Part shown: positions 17,882-30,154 of the stretch, in pieces | How the letters are laid out: each line of letters opens with the position of its first letter | How positions within the stretch are numbered: the stretch's first letter is position 1 | Source: Pseudomonas neustonica | GTDB taxonomy: Bacteria > Pseudomonadota > Gammaproteobacteria > Pseudomonadales > Pseudomonadaceae | Reading direction: 5' to 3' | Length of the DNA stretch: 64,000 nt | NCBI RefSeq assembly: GCF_003797945.1 | Contig: NZ_RKKU01000007.1 | Coordinates: forward strand, 62,001-126,000 | Translations under genes and position numbers: made by a program | Notes under the pieces: model-generated | The model's input: the letters and a program-made list of their open reading frames with translations, nothing else | The model's database searches: none | What the model was told of the DNA's origin: nothing

Positions 17882-19389
17882 GTGAGAACGCTGAAACAGC
17901 GGATATCTGCCTATTGCTGGAAGGCACTTGGCCCTACGTGCGCGGTGGCGTTTCCAGCTGGGTGAACCAGATACTGCTGGGGCTACCCGATGTGCGCTTC
18001 TCGGTTGTGTTCATTGGCGGGCAACGCGATTCCTATCCGCGCAGGTACTATGATATTCCGCCTAATGTAGTCCATATTGAAGAAGTCTTTATTGCCGAGT
18101 CCTGGCAGCCGGGGACGGTAAAACGAGGCTCGCCGCCCAAGGCTGATCATGCAGCGCTCGAGCAGCTCTATCGTTATTTCCATCATCCGGATACCCCTGA
18201 TCAATCCATGGTTGATGGTCTGCTCGGTAGCCTGGCTGCCGGAGAGTTAACCTGTGATCAGGTATTGCGCAGCAAGGCGAGTTGGCAGGTGCTGAGCCAA
18301 GGGTACATGGAGCATTGTACCGATCCCTCTTTCATCAATTATTTTTGGACATTGCGTACTATTCAGCCGCCGGTGCTGATGCTTGCCGACCTTGCGCGCC
18401 GCTTGCCGCGTGCCAAGGCTGTGCATGCGATTTCCACCGGCTACGCTGGCTTGTTGGGTGCTATTTTGAAAACCCATTGGCAGTGCCCGTTTGTACTGAC
18501 CGAGCATGGCATTTACACCAAAGAGAGAAAGATTGATCTCGCGCAGGCAGCCTGGGTTGCCGATGCCAAGGATGAAGCCCTCAGTGGCGGCCTGGATACG
18601 TCTACCGGTTATGTCAGGGCGTTATGGATTCGCTTTTTTGAGCGTACCGGCCTGCTCGCTTATCAGTCTGCTGATCCGATTATTTCTCTGTATGAGGGCA
18701 ATCGGACACGACAGATCAAGGACGGCGCCAGTGCAAGCCGCACTCGGGTTATCCCAAACGGCATAGCGCTCGCACCCTGGGACCCCATTCGTGCCGAGCG
18801 TGCCCCCGGCATTCCTATGGTCGCAGGTCTTATTGGACGCGTAGTGCCGATCAAAGACGTAAAGACCTTTCTTCGTGCGGCGCGCAGCGTGGCTAACGTT
18901 ATTCCTTCATTTGAGGCCTGGATTGTAGGGCCGGAGGAAGAGGACGAGGTTTATGCGCAAGAATGCCACAGCCTGGTGAGCAGTCTGGGTTTGGGCGACC
19001 ACGTGCGTTTTCTTGGTTTCCAGAATATTCGCGACATCATGCCCCGCCTTGGTGTGATGGTGCTGACGTCCATAAGCGAGGCACAACCCCTGGTTATTCT
19101 GGAGGCCTGGTGTGCCGGTACGCCGGTAGTGAGCACTGACGTCGGCTCTTGTCGAGAGCTGATTGAAGGCGCTGGCGAGGAGGACCAAGGGCTTGGTTCG
19201 GCTGGCGAGGTCATTCCCATCGCTGATCCTCAGGCTACTGCCTTTGCCATCCAGCGCCTGCTGCAGGACCCTGTTCGCTGGGCCAATGCGCAGAAAGTCG
19301 GTCTGCAGCGGGTTACCCGTCTGTACAGCGACGAACTCATGTTTAGCCGCTATCGCGACATCTATCGCGCAGCAACGGGAGATAACTGA
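17878..19389 (+). CDS. pelF: PelF, GT4-family Pel glycosyltransferase
   Basis: 503 residues, soluble GT-B glycosyltransferase that polymerises the Pel sugar from UDP-GalNAc in the cytosol. The N-terminal glycine-rich loop is WPYVRGGVSSW, and the retaining-GT motif E-x7-E is E401 to E409 in SEAQPLVILEA. ATG 17878 was chosen because it gives the ATGA overlap with pelE. An upstream TTG two codons earlier is possible but less likely. The stop shares one base with the pelG start. Confidence 0.95.
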   Translation: MSENAETADICLLLEGTWPYVRGGVSSWVNQILLGLPDVRFSVVFIGGQRDSYPRRYYDIPPNVVHIEEVFIAESWQPGTVKRGSPPKADHAALEQLYRYFHHPDTPDQSMVDGLLGSLAAGELTCDQVLRSKASWQVLSQGYMEHCTDPSFINYFWTLRTIQPPVLMLADLARRLPRAKAVHAISTGYAGLLGAILKTHWQCPFVLTEHGIYTKERKIDLAQAAWVADAKDEALSGGLDTSTGYVRALWIRFFERTGLLAYQSADPIISLYEGNRTRQIKDGASASRTRVIPNGIALAPWDPIRAERAPGIPMVAGLIGRVVPIKDVKTFLRAARSVANVIPSFEAWIVGPEEEDEVYAQECHSLVSSLGLGDHVRFLGFQNIRDIMPRLGVMVLTSISEAQPLVILEAWCAGTPVVSTDVGSCRELIEGAGEEDQGLGSAGEVIPIADPQATAFAIQRLLQDPVRWANAQKVGLQRVTRLYSDELMFSRYRDIYRAATGDN

Positions 19390-20759
19390 TGGCCGGTATT
19401 GGCTTTGAACTGCGTCGAATTTTGGCGCGTGACACCTACTCTTCGACCTTGCGAGCTTACGTCTATGCCGGTTTGATCAGTTCGGGCCCCTGGGTGCTGT
19501 CGATCATCAGCGTCATGTTGATCGGTGTGATGAGTATCGGTTTTATTGTGCCGGATTTATTGGTCAGGCAGTTTCTGGTAACCGTGACCTATCTGATGGC
19601 CACCTCGCTGATTTGTACCGGTGGTTTGCAGCTGTTCTTTACCCGTTTTGTCTCAGACCGTCTGTTTGAACAGCGAATGGACGTGATTACGCCCAATCTG
19701 CTCGGCATCCTGATGTTGGTGACGCTGGCGTCAGGTGCCCTGGGTATTCTCGTGCTCTTGTTGCTCTTTGATCAGTCATTTATTTATCGGCTGCTGGTCT
19801 TGGCCAACTTTGTCACCCTGTGCAACCTCTGGCTGGTGATTATCTTTCTTTCCGGCATGAAGGCTTACAATCGTATTCTGCTGGTGATGCTGGGTGGCTA
19901 CGCCTGCATGATCGCGAGTGCCTATTTCCTGCGCATGGTTGGCATGGAAGGGTTGTTGCTGGCATTGCTTATCGGCCATGCCGTACTGCTGTTTGTATTC
20001 CTGTTCGATATCCTGCGCGAATACCCGGCGGATCGTCTGATCGCGTTCGACTTTCTGGATAGAGGCAAGGTCTTCATTAGCCTGTTGTTGACCGGGCTTT
20101 TTTATAACCTTGGCATCTGGATCGACAAATTTATCTTCTGGTTCAATCCCGGTACTTCGGAACAGGTGATCGGGCCGCTGCGCGCCTCTATGCTCTATGA
20201 CTTGCCCATCTTTCTGGCCTATCTGGCAATTATTCCGGGTATGGCGGTATTTTTGGTGCGCATCGAGACCGACTTCGCTGAATGGTATGACCGCCTGTTT
20301 TCTGCAATTCGCGGGGGGGAAACACTGCAGCACATCCGTCAGCTGAAAAACGAGATGACCCTCTCTATTCGTCAGGGCTTGCAGGAAATATGCAAGGTTC
20401 AGGGGCTTACGGTGCTATTGCTGTTTCTCTTCGCGCCCGCGTTGCTGGATCGGCTGGATATCTCCAGTCACTACCTACCACTGTTTTACGTGGATCTGGT
20501 GGGGGTGAGTATTCAGGTGGTATTTATGGCGCTACTTAATGTGTTCTTCTATCTCGACAAGCGCGCACTGGCATTGGAATTGTGCGCGCTCTTCGTATTG
20601 TTGAACGCCTTGCTAACGCTTATAACGCTGCAGCTTGGGCCAAGTTTCTTTGGTTACGGCTTTACCGTCTCACTGATGATCTGTGCTCTGGTTGGTCTGT
20701 TCAGGCTGTCATCAGCACTCGATAGCCTCGAGTACGATACCTTCATGCTGGAGCGCTGA
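19389..20759 (+). CDS. pelG: PelG, inner-membrane Pel transporter
   Basis: 456 residues, with about twelve hydrophobic segments across the chain and the conserved opening MAGIGFELRRIL. It belongs to the Wzx/MATE-like flippase fold and is thought to move the growing Pel chain across the inner membrane with PelDEF. It is the last gene of the operon, followed 6 bases after the stop by a strong hairpin and then by the convergent yejK. Confidence 0.95.
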   Translation: MAGIGFELRRILARDTYSSTLRAYVYAGLISSGPWVLSIISVMLIGVMSIGFIVPDLLVRQFLVTVTYLMATSLICTGGLQLFFTRFVSDRLFEQRMDVITPNLLGILMLVTLASGALGILVLLLLFDQSFIYRLLVLANFVTLCNLWLVIIFLSGMKAYNRILLVMLGGYACMIASAYFLRMVGMEGLLLALLIGHAVLLFVFLFDILREYPADRLIAFDFLDRGKVFISLLLTGLFYNLGIWIDKFIFWFNPGTSEQVIGPLRASMLYDLPIFLAYLAIIPGMAVFLVRIETDFAEWYDRLFSAIRGGETLQHIRQLKNEMTLSIRQGLQEICKVQGLTVLLLFLFAPALLDRLDISSHYLPLFYVDLVGVSIQVVFMALLNVFFYLDKRALALELCALFVLLNALLTLITLQLGPSFFGYGFTVSLMICALVGLFRLSSALDSLEYDTFMLER

Positions 20760-20764
20760 GACCC

Positions 20765-20787
20765 TCTGCCGGTAGGTTACCGGCAGA
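20765..20787 (+). terminator. Hairpin after pelG, no U-tract
   Basis: TCTGCCGGTA pairs with TACCGGCAGA around GGT, a perfect 10-bp stem with a 3-base loop, between convergent pelG and yejK. No T run follows in either direction, so it is a terminator-like or 3' stabilising structure. Confidence 0.55.
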
Positions 20788-20811
20788 CAGCGTGGCTTTC
20801 TTTATGCAGTC

Positions 20812-21819
20812 TCAGCGTTTTTTGTTGCGTAGCTGCTGTACCAGGCCCTTGGGTGGGTGCTTGATGACGAGCGCGTCATCACTCTCGTTGTACTCGACCC
20901 GCTCACCGAGCAGATGAGATTCGAAGCTGATCGAGAGTCCATCCGCTTTGCCATAGAAACGCATGAAGTTGCTCAGGGTGCGCTTGTCCGCAGGGATTTC
21001 GGGGTTCAGGCCATAGTCCTTGTTGCGGATGTAATCGTAAAAGGCGCGTGGCTGTTCTTCATCTATGACGCCTGACAGCTCTTCCAATCCAACCTGTTCG
21101 CCTGCGCGGGTCTGACTGTTGACGTACCCAGTCATGGCCTTGGCTTTGTCCTTGACCAGCTCTGGCTCCATCGAGGCCTCGCCGACATAGTCGCTGAAGG
21201 CTTGCAGTAGCGTGTTGGTTTCCTCTTCCGGGTTTGATCCTTCAACGCAGCCAATAAAATCACGGAAGTAGTCCGACACGCGCTTGCCGCTGCGCCCGCG
21301 GATAAAGGAAATGTAATTCTTCGAGGTCGCGTTCTGCTTCCATTCGGTCAGATTGATGCGCGCTGCCATATTCAAACTGGATAGGTCCAGGTGACGCGCT
21401 GAGGCGACGTCGAGCTGCTCGGTTACGGTGACGCCTTCGGTATGGTGCAGCAAGGCGACGACCAGAAACGCAGTCATGCCCTGGCGATAGCGGATGAACA
21501 GCACATGACCACCCAGCGCCAGGTTGGAGCCTTCCATCAGGGTTTTCAGCTGTTCGCTGGCTTTGCTGGTAAAGCCGACAAAGTCGATATCCTGGTCGAT
21601 CAGTTGCTGTAACCAGCCGCTGAACGGATAGGCGCCGCTCTCTTCGTGAAAGTAGCCCCAAGCTTTGTTGGGTTTGCTGTTGTAGGCCTCGATCAAGCCT
21701 GCCAGCAGCTGCTCCAATGCTTCAGAGTTGGCCAGCTCGGCGTCACGCAGCGTCAGGCTGGCGGGCTGGCCATCCGGTTTCTTGTGAATCTGGTGAACGA
21801 TGCTGTTGTCGATCGGCAT
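20812..21819 (-). CDS. yejK: Nucleoid-associated protein YejK (NdpA family)
   Basis: 335 residues, near the E. coli YejK length. It starts [17 protein letters not shown] and shows the NA37 family stretches [16 protein letters not shown] and [22 protein letters not shown]37 proteins are abundant nucleoid-associated proteins whose molecular role is poorly defined. It lies downstream of valS on the same strand with a hairpin between them, so it may have its own promoter or depend on read-through. Confidence 0.93.
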   Translation of the reverse strand: MPIDNSIVHQIHKKPDGQPASLTLRDAELANSEALEQLLAGLIEAYNSKPNKAWGYFHEESGAYPFSGWLQQLIDQDIDFVGFTSKASEQLKTLMEGSNLALGGHVLFIRYRQGMTAFLVVALLHHTEGVTVTEQLDVASARHLDLSSLNMAARINLTEWKQNATSKNYISFIRGRSGKRVSDYFRDFIGCVEGSNPEEETNTLLQAFSDYVGEASMEPELVKDKAKAMTGYVNSQTRAGEQVGLEELSGVIDEEQPRAFYDYIRNKDYGLNPEIPADKRTLSNFMRFYGKADGLSISFESHLLGERVEYNESDDALVIKHPPKGLVQQLRNKKR

Positions 21820-21851
21820 AGTGGGTATCCCGCGGTGGCTTGCTATGGGGT

Positions 21852-21875
21852 GGCGCCGATCCCATGATCGGCGCC
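21852..21875 (-). terminator. Hairpin after valS, no U-tract
   Basis: GGCGCCGATC and GATCGGCGCC form a perfect 10-bp stem around CCAT, 9 bases past the valS stop codon. No T run follows on the minus strand. Confidence 0.5.
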
Positions 21876-21884
21876 GTGCGGCAT

Positions 21885-24734
21885 TTACAGGCTGGCGATA
21901 TGCTTGCGCTGTTCGCTCAGCTGGGACAGTGCCTGCTCAGCGTCGGCCAGCTTGGCACGTTCCTTATCGATCACGGCGGGTGGGGCCTTATCGACGAAGC
22001 CCGCATTCGACAGCTTGCCGCCAATGCGTTTGACCTCGCCCTCAAGACGACCGATTTCCTTGTCCAGGCGCGCCAGCTCGGCGGTCTTGTCGATCAGGCC
22101 GGCCATGGGCACCAGCACTTCCAGCTCGCCTACCAGTGCGGTAGCCGACAGCGGTGCCTCTTCGCCTTCAGCCAGTACCGTCACGCTGGACAGCTTGGCG
22201 AGCTTCTTCAGGAAGGTATCGTTTTCCTGCAGGCGGCGTTGATCTTCGCTGCCCACTTTGCGCAGCAGCAGCTCCAGCTCCTTGCCGGGGGCTACGTTCA
22301 TCTCGCCGCGAATGTTGCGCACGCCAAGAATCAGTGCTTTTAGCCACTCGGCGTCGCCCTCGGCGGCGGCGTCAATGCGATTCTGGTCTGCTTCAGGCCA
22401 GGGCTGCAGCATGATGGTTGCGCCGCTCTTGCCTGCCAGTGGGGCGATGCGCTGCCAGATCTCTTCGGTGATGAAGGGCATGAAAGGATGGGCCAGACGC
22501 AGAGCTGCTTCTAACACGCGGACCAGGGTGCGGCGGGTGCCGCGCTGGCGTTCGGCTGAGGCGTTCTCGTCCCAAAGTACCGGCTTGGACAGCTCCAGAT
22601 ACCAGTCGCAGTATTGGTTCCAGATAAACTCGTAGAGCGCGTTGGACGCCAAGTCAAAGCGGAACTGATCGAGTTGGCGAGTCACTTCGGCCTCGGTGCG
22701 CTGCAGCTGAGAGATGATCCAGCGATCGGCCAGCGTCAGTTCTACCGGTGATCCGTCAGCGCCGCAGTCCTTGTCTTCGCACTGCATCATGACGTAACGG
22801 GTGGCATTCCAGATCTTGTTGCAGAAGTTGCGGTAGCCTTCTACGCGGCCCATATCGAACTTGATGTCGCGACCGGTAGAGGCCAGCGAGCAGTTGGTAA
22901 AGCGCAAGGCGTCAGTGCCGTAGGCGGCAATGCCGTCGGGGAACTCGGCGCGGGTCTGCTTCTCGATCTTTTCGGCCAGCTTGGGTTGCATCATGCCGCT
23001 GGTGCGTTTGCTGACCAGTGACTCCAGATCAATACCGTCGATGATGTCCAGCGGGTCCAGAACGTTACCCTTGGACTTGGACATCTTCTGGCCCTGGCCG
23101 TCGCGCACCAGACCATGCACGTAAACCGTCTTGAACGGGATCTGCGCGCTACCGTCGTCGTTCTTCATCAGGTGCATGGTCAGCATGATCATGCGTGCGA
23201 CCCAGAAGAAGATGATATCGAAGCCGGTGACCAGCACGTCGGTCGGGTGGAAGGTCTTCAGCGCTTGGGTCTGTTCGGGCCAGCCCAGGGTTGAGAAGGT
23301 CCACAGGCCGGAGCTGAACCAGGTATCCAGTACGTCTTCGTCCTGGCGCAGCGGTGCGTCGCCCAGGTTGTGTTTGGCGCGCACTTCGGCCTCGTCGCGG
23401 CCGACATACACATTGCCAGCCTCGTCGTACCAGGCTGGGATGCGGTGGCCCCACCAGAGCTGACGGGAGATACACCAGTCCTGGATGTCGCGCATCCAGC
23501 TGAAATACATGTTTTCGTACTGCTTGGGCACAAACTGGATGCGGCCATCTTCAACGGCGTCAATCGCCGGCTCTGCCAGCGGTTTGGTTGAGACGTACCA
23601 CTGATCGGTCAGCCAGGGTTCAATGACCACACCGGAGCGGTCGCCTTTGGGCACCTTGAGGGCGTGAGGCTCGATCTTTTCGAGCAGGCCGAGCGCGTCG
23701 AAGTCAGCGACGATCTGCTTGCGCGCGGCAAAACGATCCATACCGGCATAGGCCTCCGGCAGGCTGGCATCGAATTCGCTGTTGACGCTGCCATCAATAT
23801 TGAAGACCTGTGCCTTGGCCAGTACGGCCGCGTTCTGGTCGAGAATATTGATCAGTGGCATGGCGTGGCGCTTGCCGACTTCATAGTCGTTGAAGTCGTG
23901 GGCGGGGGTGATTTTCACACAGCCGGTGCCAAACTCGGGATCGCAGTAATCATCGCCCACAATCGGAATGCGGCGACCAACCAGCGGCAACTCGATAAAC
24001 TTGCCGATCAACGCCTGGTAGCGCTCATCATCCGGGTTAACGGCTACGGCGGTATCGCCCAGCATGGTTTCCGGGCGCGTAGTGGCAACAATCAGGTAGG
24101 TCTTGCCATCAGCCGTGGTGGCACCATCGGCCAGTGGATAGCGCAGATTCCAGAGTGAGCCTTGCTCATCATGGTTCTCGACTTCCAGGTCGGAGATCGC
24201 GGTGTGCAGTTTCGGGTCCCAGTTGACCAGCCGCTTGCCGCGGTAGATCAGGCCGTCTTCATGCAGGCGAACAAAGGCTTCCTTGACCGCTTCGGACAAA
24301 CCATCATCCATGGTGAAGCGCTCGCGGCTCCAGTCCACTGAGCTGCCCAGGCGACGAATCTGCCGAGTGATATTACCGCCAGACTCTTCTTTCCACTCCC
24401 AGACCTTGTCCAGGAATTTTTCCCGCCCCAGGTCATGGCGACTAACACCTTGAGCGCCCAGTTGACGCTCTACAACCATCTGGGTGGCGATACCGGCATG
24501 GTCGGTTCCCGGTTGCCACAGGGTGTTGCGACCCTGCATGCGGCGGAAACGGATCAGGGCATCCATGATCGAATTGTTGAAACCATGCCCCATGTGCAGG
24601 CTGCCAGTGACGTTCGGTGGCGGCAGGGCAATGGTGTAGGACTCGCCAGAGCCCTGTGGAGCGAAGTAGTTGTTCTGCTCCCAAGTCTGGTACCAGGAGG
24701 ATTCAATGGCGTCGGGCTGGTAAGTCTTTTCCAT
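21885..24734 (-). CDS. valS: Valyl-tRNA synthetase
   Basis: 949 residues, class Ia synthetase charging tRNA-Val in the cytosol. The HIGH-type motif appears as [15 protein letters not shown] near residue 38-52, and the KMSKS motif as [10 protein letters not shown] in the middle third. The editing domain lies between them, and the C-terminal 70 residues form the ValRS coiled coil ([22 protein letters not shown]). It is the last gene of a pepA-holC-hypothetical-valS arrangement also known in Pseudomonas, with about 130 bases before it. Confidence 0.98.
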   Translation of the reverse strand: MEKTYQPDAIESSWYQTWEQNNYFAPQGSGESYTIALPPPNVTGSLHMGHGFNNSIMDALIRFRRMQGRNTLWQPGTDHAGIATQMVVERQLGAQGVSRHDLGREKFLDKVWEWKEESGGNITRQIRRLGSSVDWSRERFTMDDGLSEAVKEAFVRLHEDGLIYRGKRLVNWDPKLHTAISDLEVENHDEQGSLWNLRYPLADGATTADGKTYLIVATTRPETMLGDTAVAVNPDDERYQALIGKFIELPLVGRRIPIVGDDYCDPEFGTGCVKITPAHDFNDYEVGKRHAMPLINILDQNAAVLAKAQVFNIDGSVNSEFDASLPEAYAGMDRFAARKQIVADFDALGLLEKIEPHALKVPKGDRSGVVIEPWLTDQWYVSTKPLAEPAIDAVEDGRIQFVPKQYENMYFSWMRDIQDWCISRQLWWGHRIPAWYDEAGNVYVGRDEAEVRAKHNLGDAPLRQDEDVLDTWFSSGLWTFSTLGWPEQTQALKTFHPTDVLVTGFDIIFFWVARMIMLTMHLMKNDDGSAQIPFKTVYVHGLVRDGQGQKMSKSKGNVLDPLDIIDGIDLESLVSKRTSGMMQPKLAEKIEKQTRAEFPDGIAAYGTDALRFTNCSLASTGRDIKFDMGRVEGYRNFCNKIWNATRYVMMQCEDKDCGADGSPVELTLADRWIISQLQRTEAEVTRQLDQFRFDLASNALYEFIWNQYCDWYLELSKPVLWDENASAERQRGTRRTLVRVLEAALRLAHPFMPFITEEIWQRIAPLAGKSGATIMLQPWPEADQNRIDAAAEGDAEWLKALILGVRNIRGEMNVAPGKELELLLRKVGSEDQRRLQENDTFLKKLAKLSSVTVLAEGEEAPLSATALVGELEVLVPMAGLIDKTAELARLDKEIGRLEGEVKRIGGKLSNAGFVDKAPPAVIDKERAKLADAEQALSQLSEQRKHIASL

Positions 24735-24866
24735 GGGTGTACTGGTTATCCGGTAATCAATGAGCGATCAGCGCAGTCGCACGGCTCGATTGGCCGTTGG
24801 CGAATGTGGCGCAGAGAAAGCCGCCATTATAGCGGTCCGGAGGGGGTATGGCCCAGCCCGGTAGGC

Positions 24867-25358
24867 TTATTTCAGCTGCTCACGCACTATCTGTTGCAGT
24901 TTGCGCTGCATCCGCTTGCGCAATTCGTCTTCGATGGTGGGGATCAGGTCGTCGATCACGCCCTGCAGAATCAGCTGAGCTTCGGCCTGCAGACGGGCTT
25001 CCATGCGGACTTCGCGCGCGGTGGTGGCAGTGGCGGAAAGAGCTGGGGGTGGTTCCTCACCAGACATCAGCTGGTCTAGCTGCATCCGCTCTGCCGCCAA
25101 TTTGGCCAGTGATGCGTACGGCAAAAAGGGGTTGTGTGCCTTGTCCGCGGGACGCGGCGGCAGGCTATAGGGGGGCGTTACATGAGAGCCGGATGCCGGC
25201 GGCGCGGTGGGCGCGGGAATGACATCCTGCAGCAGCGGGATGTCGAGTTGATCATCGGGCGAGGTTGGCTGCGCTTCGCTCTGCTCATCGAGCAGGGTGC
25301 GAATCGACTCCAGGTCTTCCAGCAGTCGTGAGGGCTCCGAAGGGTCGCGCTGCTTCAT
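24867..25358 (-). CDS. Conserved hypothetical protein between holC and valS
   Basis: 163 residues, not a family I can name. The N-terminal 75 residues are acidic and Pro-rich (likely disordered). The C-terminal half is a charged helical region (MEARLQAEAQLILQGVIDDLIPTIEDELRKRMQRKLQ) that could form a coiled coil. There is no signal peptide or membrane segment. The gene starts 3 bases after holC ends, so it is almost certainly co-transcribed. I recall a gene of this kind at the same place in Pseudomonas. Confidence 0.78.
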   Translation of the reverse strand: MKQRDPSEPSRLLEDLESIRTLLDEQSEAQPTSPDDQLDIPLLQDVIPAPTAPPASGSHVTPPYSLPPRPADKAHNPFLPYASLAKLAAERMQLDQLMSGEEPPPALSATATTAREVRMEARLQAEAQLILQGVIDDLIPTIEDELRKRMQRKLQQIVREQLK

Positions 25359-25361
25359 GAT

Positions 25362-25793
25362 TCATCCTGCTATCCGTATCTGATGAGATTGTAGAGGATA
25401 GCCCCGTTCGCGGTAGAAACGGAAGCGCTCGCGTGCGGGTACGCGAACCACATCCTGTTCGACCACAATTTCTGCCAGACGGGCAAAGCGGCTGAAGAAG
25501 CCAGGCGTCAGGTCGCTCAGATTGATCAACAGGTCGTGGTGCTCACCGGGATCGTCTCCGCAACCGCACACGACGGGCTCGTCTACTTCTTCGCCGCGCA
25601 GGGCATGAGGCAGGAAAGCCTCTTCGCGAAACGACCAAAGTAGTTGATCAAGCTGCTCCGCCGCGGCTTCGTCCTGGCAATGCAGGTAAACGTGGTGGCC
25701 CTTTTGCCAGGCCTTGTGAGCCAGACGGCAGGCGTACTGCAAGCGGGTAGCTGGCTGTGCGCTGTTGAGCAGGTAGAAGTCGATACGGGTCAT
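25362..25793 (-). CDS. holC: DNA polymerase III chi subunit
   Basis: 143 residues, the typical HolC length. It begins MTRIDFYLLNSAQPATRLQYACRLAHKAWQKGH and contains DQLLWSFREEAFLPH, both conserved in chi. Chi binds psi in the clamp-loader complex and the C-terminus of SSB. ATG 25793 matches the family. The 7-codon extension upstream lies in a repeat element and is not expected to be translated. Confidence 0.93.
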   Translation of the reverse strand: MTRIDFYLLNSAQPATRLQYACRLAHKAWQKGHHVYLHCQDEAAAEQLDQLLWSFREEAFLPHALRGEEVDEPVVCGCGDDPGEHHDLLINLSDLTPGFFSRFARLAEIVVEQDVVRVPARERFRFYRERGYPLQSHQIRIAG

Positions 25794-25803
25794 AAGGGCA
25801 GCC

Positions 25804-25884
25804 TTAAGCTTCAAGCAGCAAGCTACAAGCGGTTACCTGAGGCCTCGAGAGCCTTGGGCTTGTCGCTTGTAGCTTGCCGCTGCT
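25804..25884. repeat. Bipartite heptamer repeat locus B
   Basis: Left arm 25804-25831 (TAAGCTTCAAGCAGCAAGC, then TACAAGC) and right arm 25856-25884 (GGCTTGTCGCTTGTAGCTTG, then CCGCTGCT) are inverted versions of a CAAGCYR heptamer about 25 bases apart. It sits between pepA and holC, two genes in the same direction, and could fold in the transcript as a hairpin. Confidence 0.65.
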
Positions 25885-25888
25885 GGCA

Positions 25889-27466
<1,578 letters not shown>

Positions 27467-27529
27467 TCAGTCCTGCATTCTGGCCTATTCGTGCCGACCC
27501 TTAAAGACCCCGAGCCAAGGAACTTATCT

Positions 27530-28633
27530 GTGATTGTTTTTCGCTATCTGAGCCGTGAGGTTTTACAGACACTGGCTGCGGTGAGCGGCGTACTGCTGCT
27601 GATCATCATGAGTGGGCGCTTTATCAAGTACCTGGCTCAGGCCGCCGCCGGCCAACTCGACTCCGGCGTATTGTTCATGATCATGGCCTATCGCCTGCCG
27701 GGCTTTATGGTGCTGATTCTGCCGCTGGGTATGTTCCTCGGGATATTGCTGGCCTACGGTCGACTTTATCTCGATAGCGAAATGACGGTGCTGTCGGCGA
27801 CGGGTATCAGTGATCGCAAGATTATTGGTTACACCCAGGGGCCTGCGTTACTGGTGATGCTGATTGTTGGCCTGCTGAGCTTTTGGATTGCGCCTGCCGG
27901 GGTGTTGAAGACGCAGCAGTTGTTTAACCAGCAGGATGCGTTGACCGAGTTTGATACGCTGGCTGCTGGCCGCTTCCAGGCCTTGGGCAGCGGTAAGCGG
28001 GTCACCTATGCGGGTGGCTTGTCGGATGATCGCACTCAGCTGGAAGATATTTTTATTACCGAGCGTCGGGGGGAGGGCGAGGATGCCAAGCTGGGCGTTC
28101 TGGTTGCGGCCACCGGCACGCAGGAGTTGAACGCAGACGGTAGCCGCTACCTGGTGTTGAATAAGGGCTTTCGCTACGAAGGTCAGCCGGGGCAGCCTGA
28201 TTTTCGTACCATTGAGTACGATACCTACGGCGTTTTGCTACCCAAGCCCGAGGTGCAGACCGAGGTGACAGATCGCGAGGCTATGTCGACCGGACAGTTG
28301 TTGCAGGAACCGGGGCTGGATGAGCGCGCTGAGCTGCAATGGCGCATAGCGATTCCGTTACTCGTTCCTATCGTTGCTTTTTTTGCCGTACCGCTGTCGC
28401 GAGTCAATCCACGTCAGGGGCGTTTCCTCAAGCTGTTGCCGGCGATTTTGCTCTATATGGCCTACTTGGCGCTGCTTATCAGTGCGCGGGGCTGGATGGA
28501 ATCGGGTAAAACTCCGGCCGTTCTGGGCTTATGGTGGGTGCACGGGCTCTTTTTGACTATTGGTTTGCTTCTCAACTGGCGGGCGCTGCTGGCGCCAAGC
28601 CGCGCCACTGGAGGTGCCCATGCGCAAGCTTGA
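27530..28633 (+). CDS. lptF: LPS export permease LptF
   Basis: 367 residues, inner-membrane subunit of the LptB2FG lipopolysaccharide transporter. The family start VIVFRYLSREVLQTL is followed by hydrophobic helices near residues 15-35, 55-75 and 100-120, a periplasmic beta-jellyroll domain, and three C-terminal helices. GTG 27530 is chosen because it gives this start and has AAGGA 9 bases upstream. The ATG 93 bases earlier would add an unrelated leader. The stop overlaps lptG by 14 bases. Confidence 0.95.
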   Translation: MIVFRYLSREVLQTLAAVSGVLLLIIMSGRFIKYLAQAAAGQLDSGVLFMIMAYRLPGFMVLILPLGMFLGILLAYGRLYLDSEMTVLSATGISDRKIIGYTQGPALLVMLIVGLLSFWIAPAGVLKTQQLFNQQDALTEFDTLAAGRFQALGSGKRVTYAGGLSDDRTQLEDIFITERRGEGEDAKLGVLVAATGTQELNADGSRYLVLNKGFRYEGQPGQPDFRTIEYDTYGVLLPKPEVQTEVTDREAMSTGQLLQEPGLDERAELQWRIAIPLLVPIVAFFAVPLSRVNPRQGRFLKLLPAILLYMAYLALLISARGWMESGKTPAVLGLWWVHGLFLTIGLLLNWRALLAPSRATGGAHAQA

Positions 28634-29681
28634 TCGTTACATTGGCAACTCGGTGTTGCTGAGTATTCTGGTAGTTCTGGCGATAATCCTGGGCCTTGAT
28701 CTGCTGTTCGCCTATATCAATGAGCTGGGTGACCTGGAAGGCGGCTACGGCCCGGTACAGGCATTGCTTTACGTGCTGCTTACAGTGCCGCGGCGGCTGC
28801 ATGATTTGTTGCCACTGGCAGCGCTGGTCGGTTGTTTGGTGGGCTTGGGCACCCTGGCCAGCAACTCGGAGCTGACCATCATGCGCGCGGCCGGTGTTTC
28901 CATTGCGCGCATCATTGGCTCGGTCATGAAGCCTCTGTTGGTGCTGATGGTGTTGGGGGTATTGGTTGGCGAGTATGTGACTCCTTACACCGAGAATCTG
29001 GCAGAAAGTCGCCGGGCGATCGCAGAAGGGAGTAATGAGGCGGTTAAGGCGAAGGGCTTATGGCATCGTGAAGGTGAAGACTTCATTCACATCAACGCGG
29101 TGCAGCCCAATGGCGTATTGCATGGCGTGACGCGCTATCGCTTTGATGGTCAGCGCCATTTGCTGGAGGCCAGCTTTGCGCGCCGCGCTACCGTGCAGGA
29201 CAACGACTGGTTGATGGAAGACGTGCAAACCACCCGCTTTGCCGATGATGGCCAGAGTGAGGTGCTCACCACCTTCCAGGATCTGTGGAATATTCATTTG
29301 TCGCGCGATCTGTTGCGCGTGGTCCTGCTTGATCCGGAGGTGCTGCCGCTCAAGGGCATCTGGCAATATCAGGAATATTTGTCTAATCAGGGCTTGAACA
29401 ATAAACCTTATTGGCTCGCGTTCTGGAAAAAACTCTTCCAGCCATTGGCAACGGCCGCGCTGGTATTTGTCGCTATTTCCTTCATTTTTGGCCCCCTGCG
29501 CTCGGTGACTATGGGGCAACGCCTGTTTACCGGTGTGTTGGTCGGCTTTGGATTCCAGATAGGGCAGGACCTGCTCGGGCCCTCGAGCTTGGTATTTGGC
29601 TTCTCGCCGCTTATTGCGGTGCTGTTACCGATAGCGCTGCTATTTGTAATAGGCGCTTATTTGTTGCGCCGGGCGGGCTAG
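28620..29681 (+). CDS. lptG: LPS export permease LptG
   Basis: 353 residues, partner of LptF in lipopolysaccharide extraction from the inner membrane. It starts MRKLDRYIGNSVLLSILVVL and has the same helix, jellyroll, helix layout, with LGTLASNSELTIMRAAGVSIARI in the coupling helix region. ATG 28620 has GAGGTG upstream and overlaps the lptF end, so they are translationally coupled. Confidence 0.95.
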   Translation: MRKLDRYIGNSVLLSILVVLAIILGLDLLFAYINELGDLEGGYGPVQALLYVLLTVPRRLHDLLPLAALVGCLVGLGTLASNSELTIMRAAGVSIARIIGSVMKPLLVLMVLGVLVGEYVTPYTENLAESRRAIAEGSNEAVKAKGLWHREGEDFIHINAVQPNGVLHGVTRYRFDGQRHLLEASFARRATVQDNDWLMEDVQTTRFADDGQSEVLTTFQDLWNIHLSRDLLRVVLLDPEVLPLKGIWQYQEYLSNQGLNNKPYWLAFWKKLFQPLATAALVFVAISFIFGPLRSVTMGQRLFTGVLVGFGFQIGQDLLGPSSLVFGFSPLIAVLLPIALLFVIGAYLLRRAG

Positions 29682-29784
29682 ACGTCAGTTAAACCTGTAT
29701 TGATGCAGTTCAGGCACCTGGTCCGGGATTGTCTGTCAGGTCTCGCAAAGGCAGAGTGTGTGCCGCTGGCAAGCGGCGGCGTGA

Positions 29785-30150
29785 GAACGCTCCGGTTTGT
29801 TTGTTGTGCAGCTGGATATGCGTTTGCACGAGGCTGTTCTGGATCAACGGCTCAGCGCTCGTCAGGAGCGTAACCTCTCACGCATATTGCGCGAATGCCT
29901 TACCAGTATATTCAAGCATGCCCAGCCCCAGGTTATTTCGGTGCAGTTATCGGTGGAACCGAATCGGCTTGTGTTGCAATATCAGAATGATGGCGCAGGG
30001 ATGCTGTCGCTAGTTGAATAACCAATAGCCGGACTGGGTTTGCTTGGTATTCAACAGCGCTGCGCCGAGTTGGGTGCAGAGGTTTGCTGGTGCTCACCGC
30101 TGCATGGCGGCCCGGCGACGCAATGTGATATCCCGGTAAAGGCGAGCTGA
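29785..30150 (+). pseudogene. Decayed histidine kinase, catalytic-domain remnant
   Basis: In one frame the sequence resembles the ATP-binding end of a NarX/UhpB-type sensor kinase. The N-box is like RILRECLTSIFKHAQPQ, the G1 box like LVLQYQNDGAGM, and then, past an in-frame TAA at 30019-30021, the G2 box is like GLGLLGIQQRCAELGAEV, ending at TGA 30148. The sensor and His-bearing parts are absent, and a stop lies at 29782. It directly precedes an intact NarL-type regulator, so this is the wreck of its partner kinase. A 74-residue piece could still be translated but would lack a complete ATP site. Confidence 0.75.
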
Positions 30151-30154
30151 AGTG

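Noticed and set aside
8370..20787. pel cluster as a recently acquired island
   Set aside because: No integrase, tRNA, flanking direct repeats or obvious base-composition change is visible around it, and pel is widespread in the lineage.
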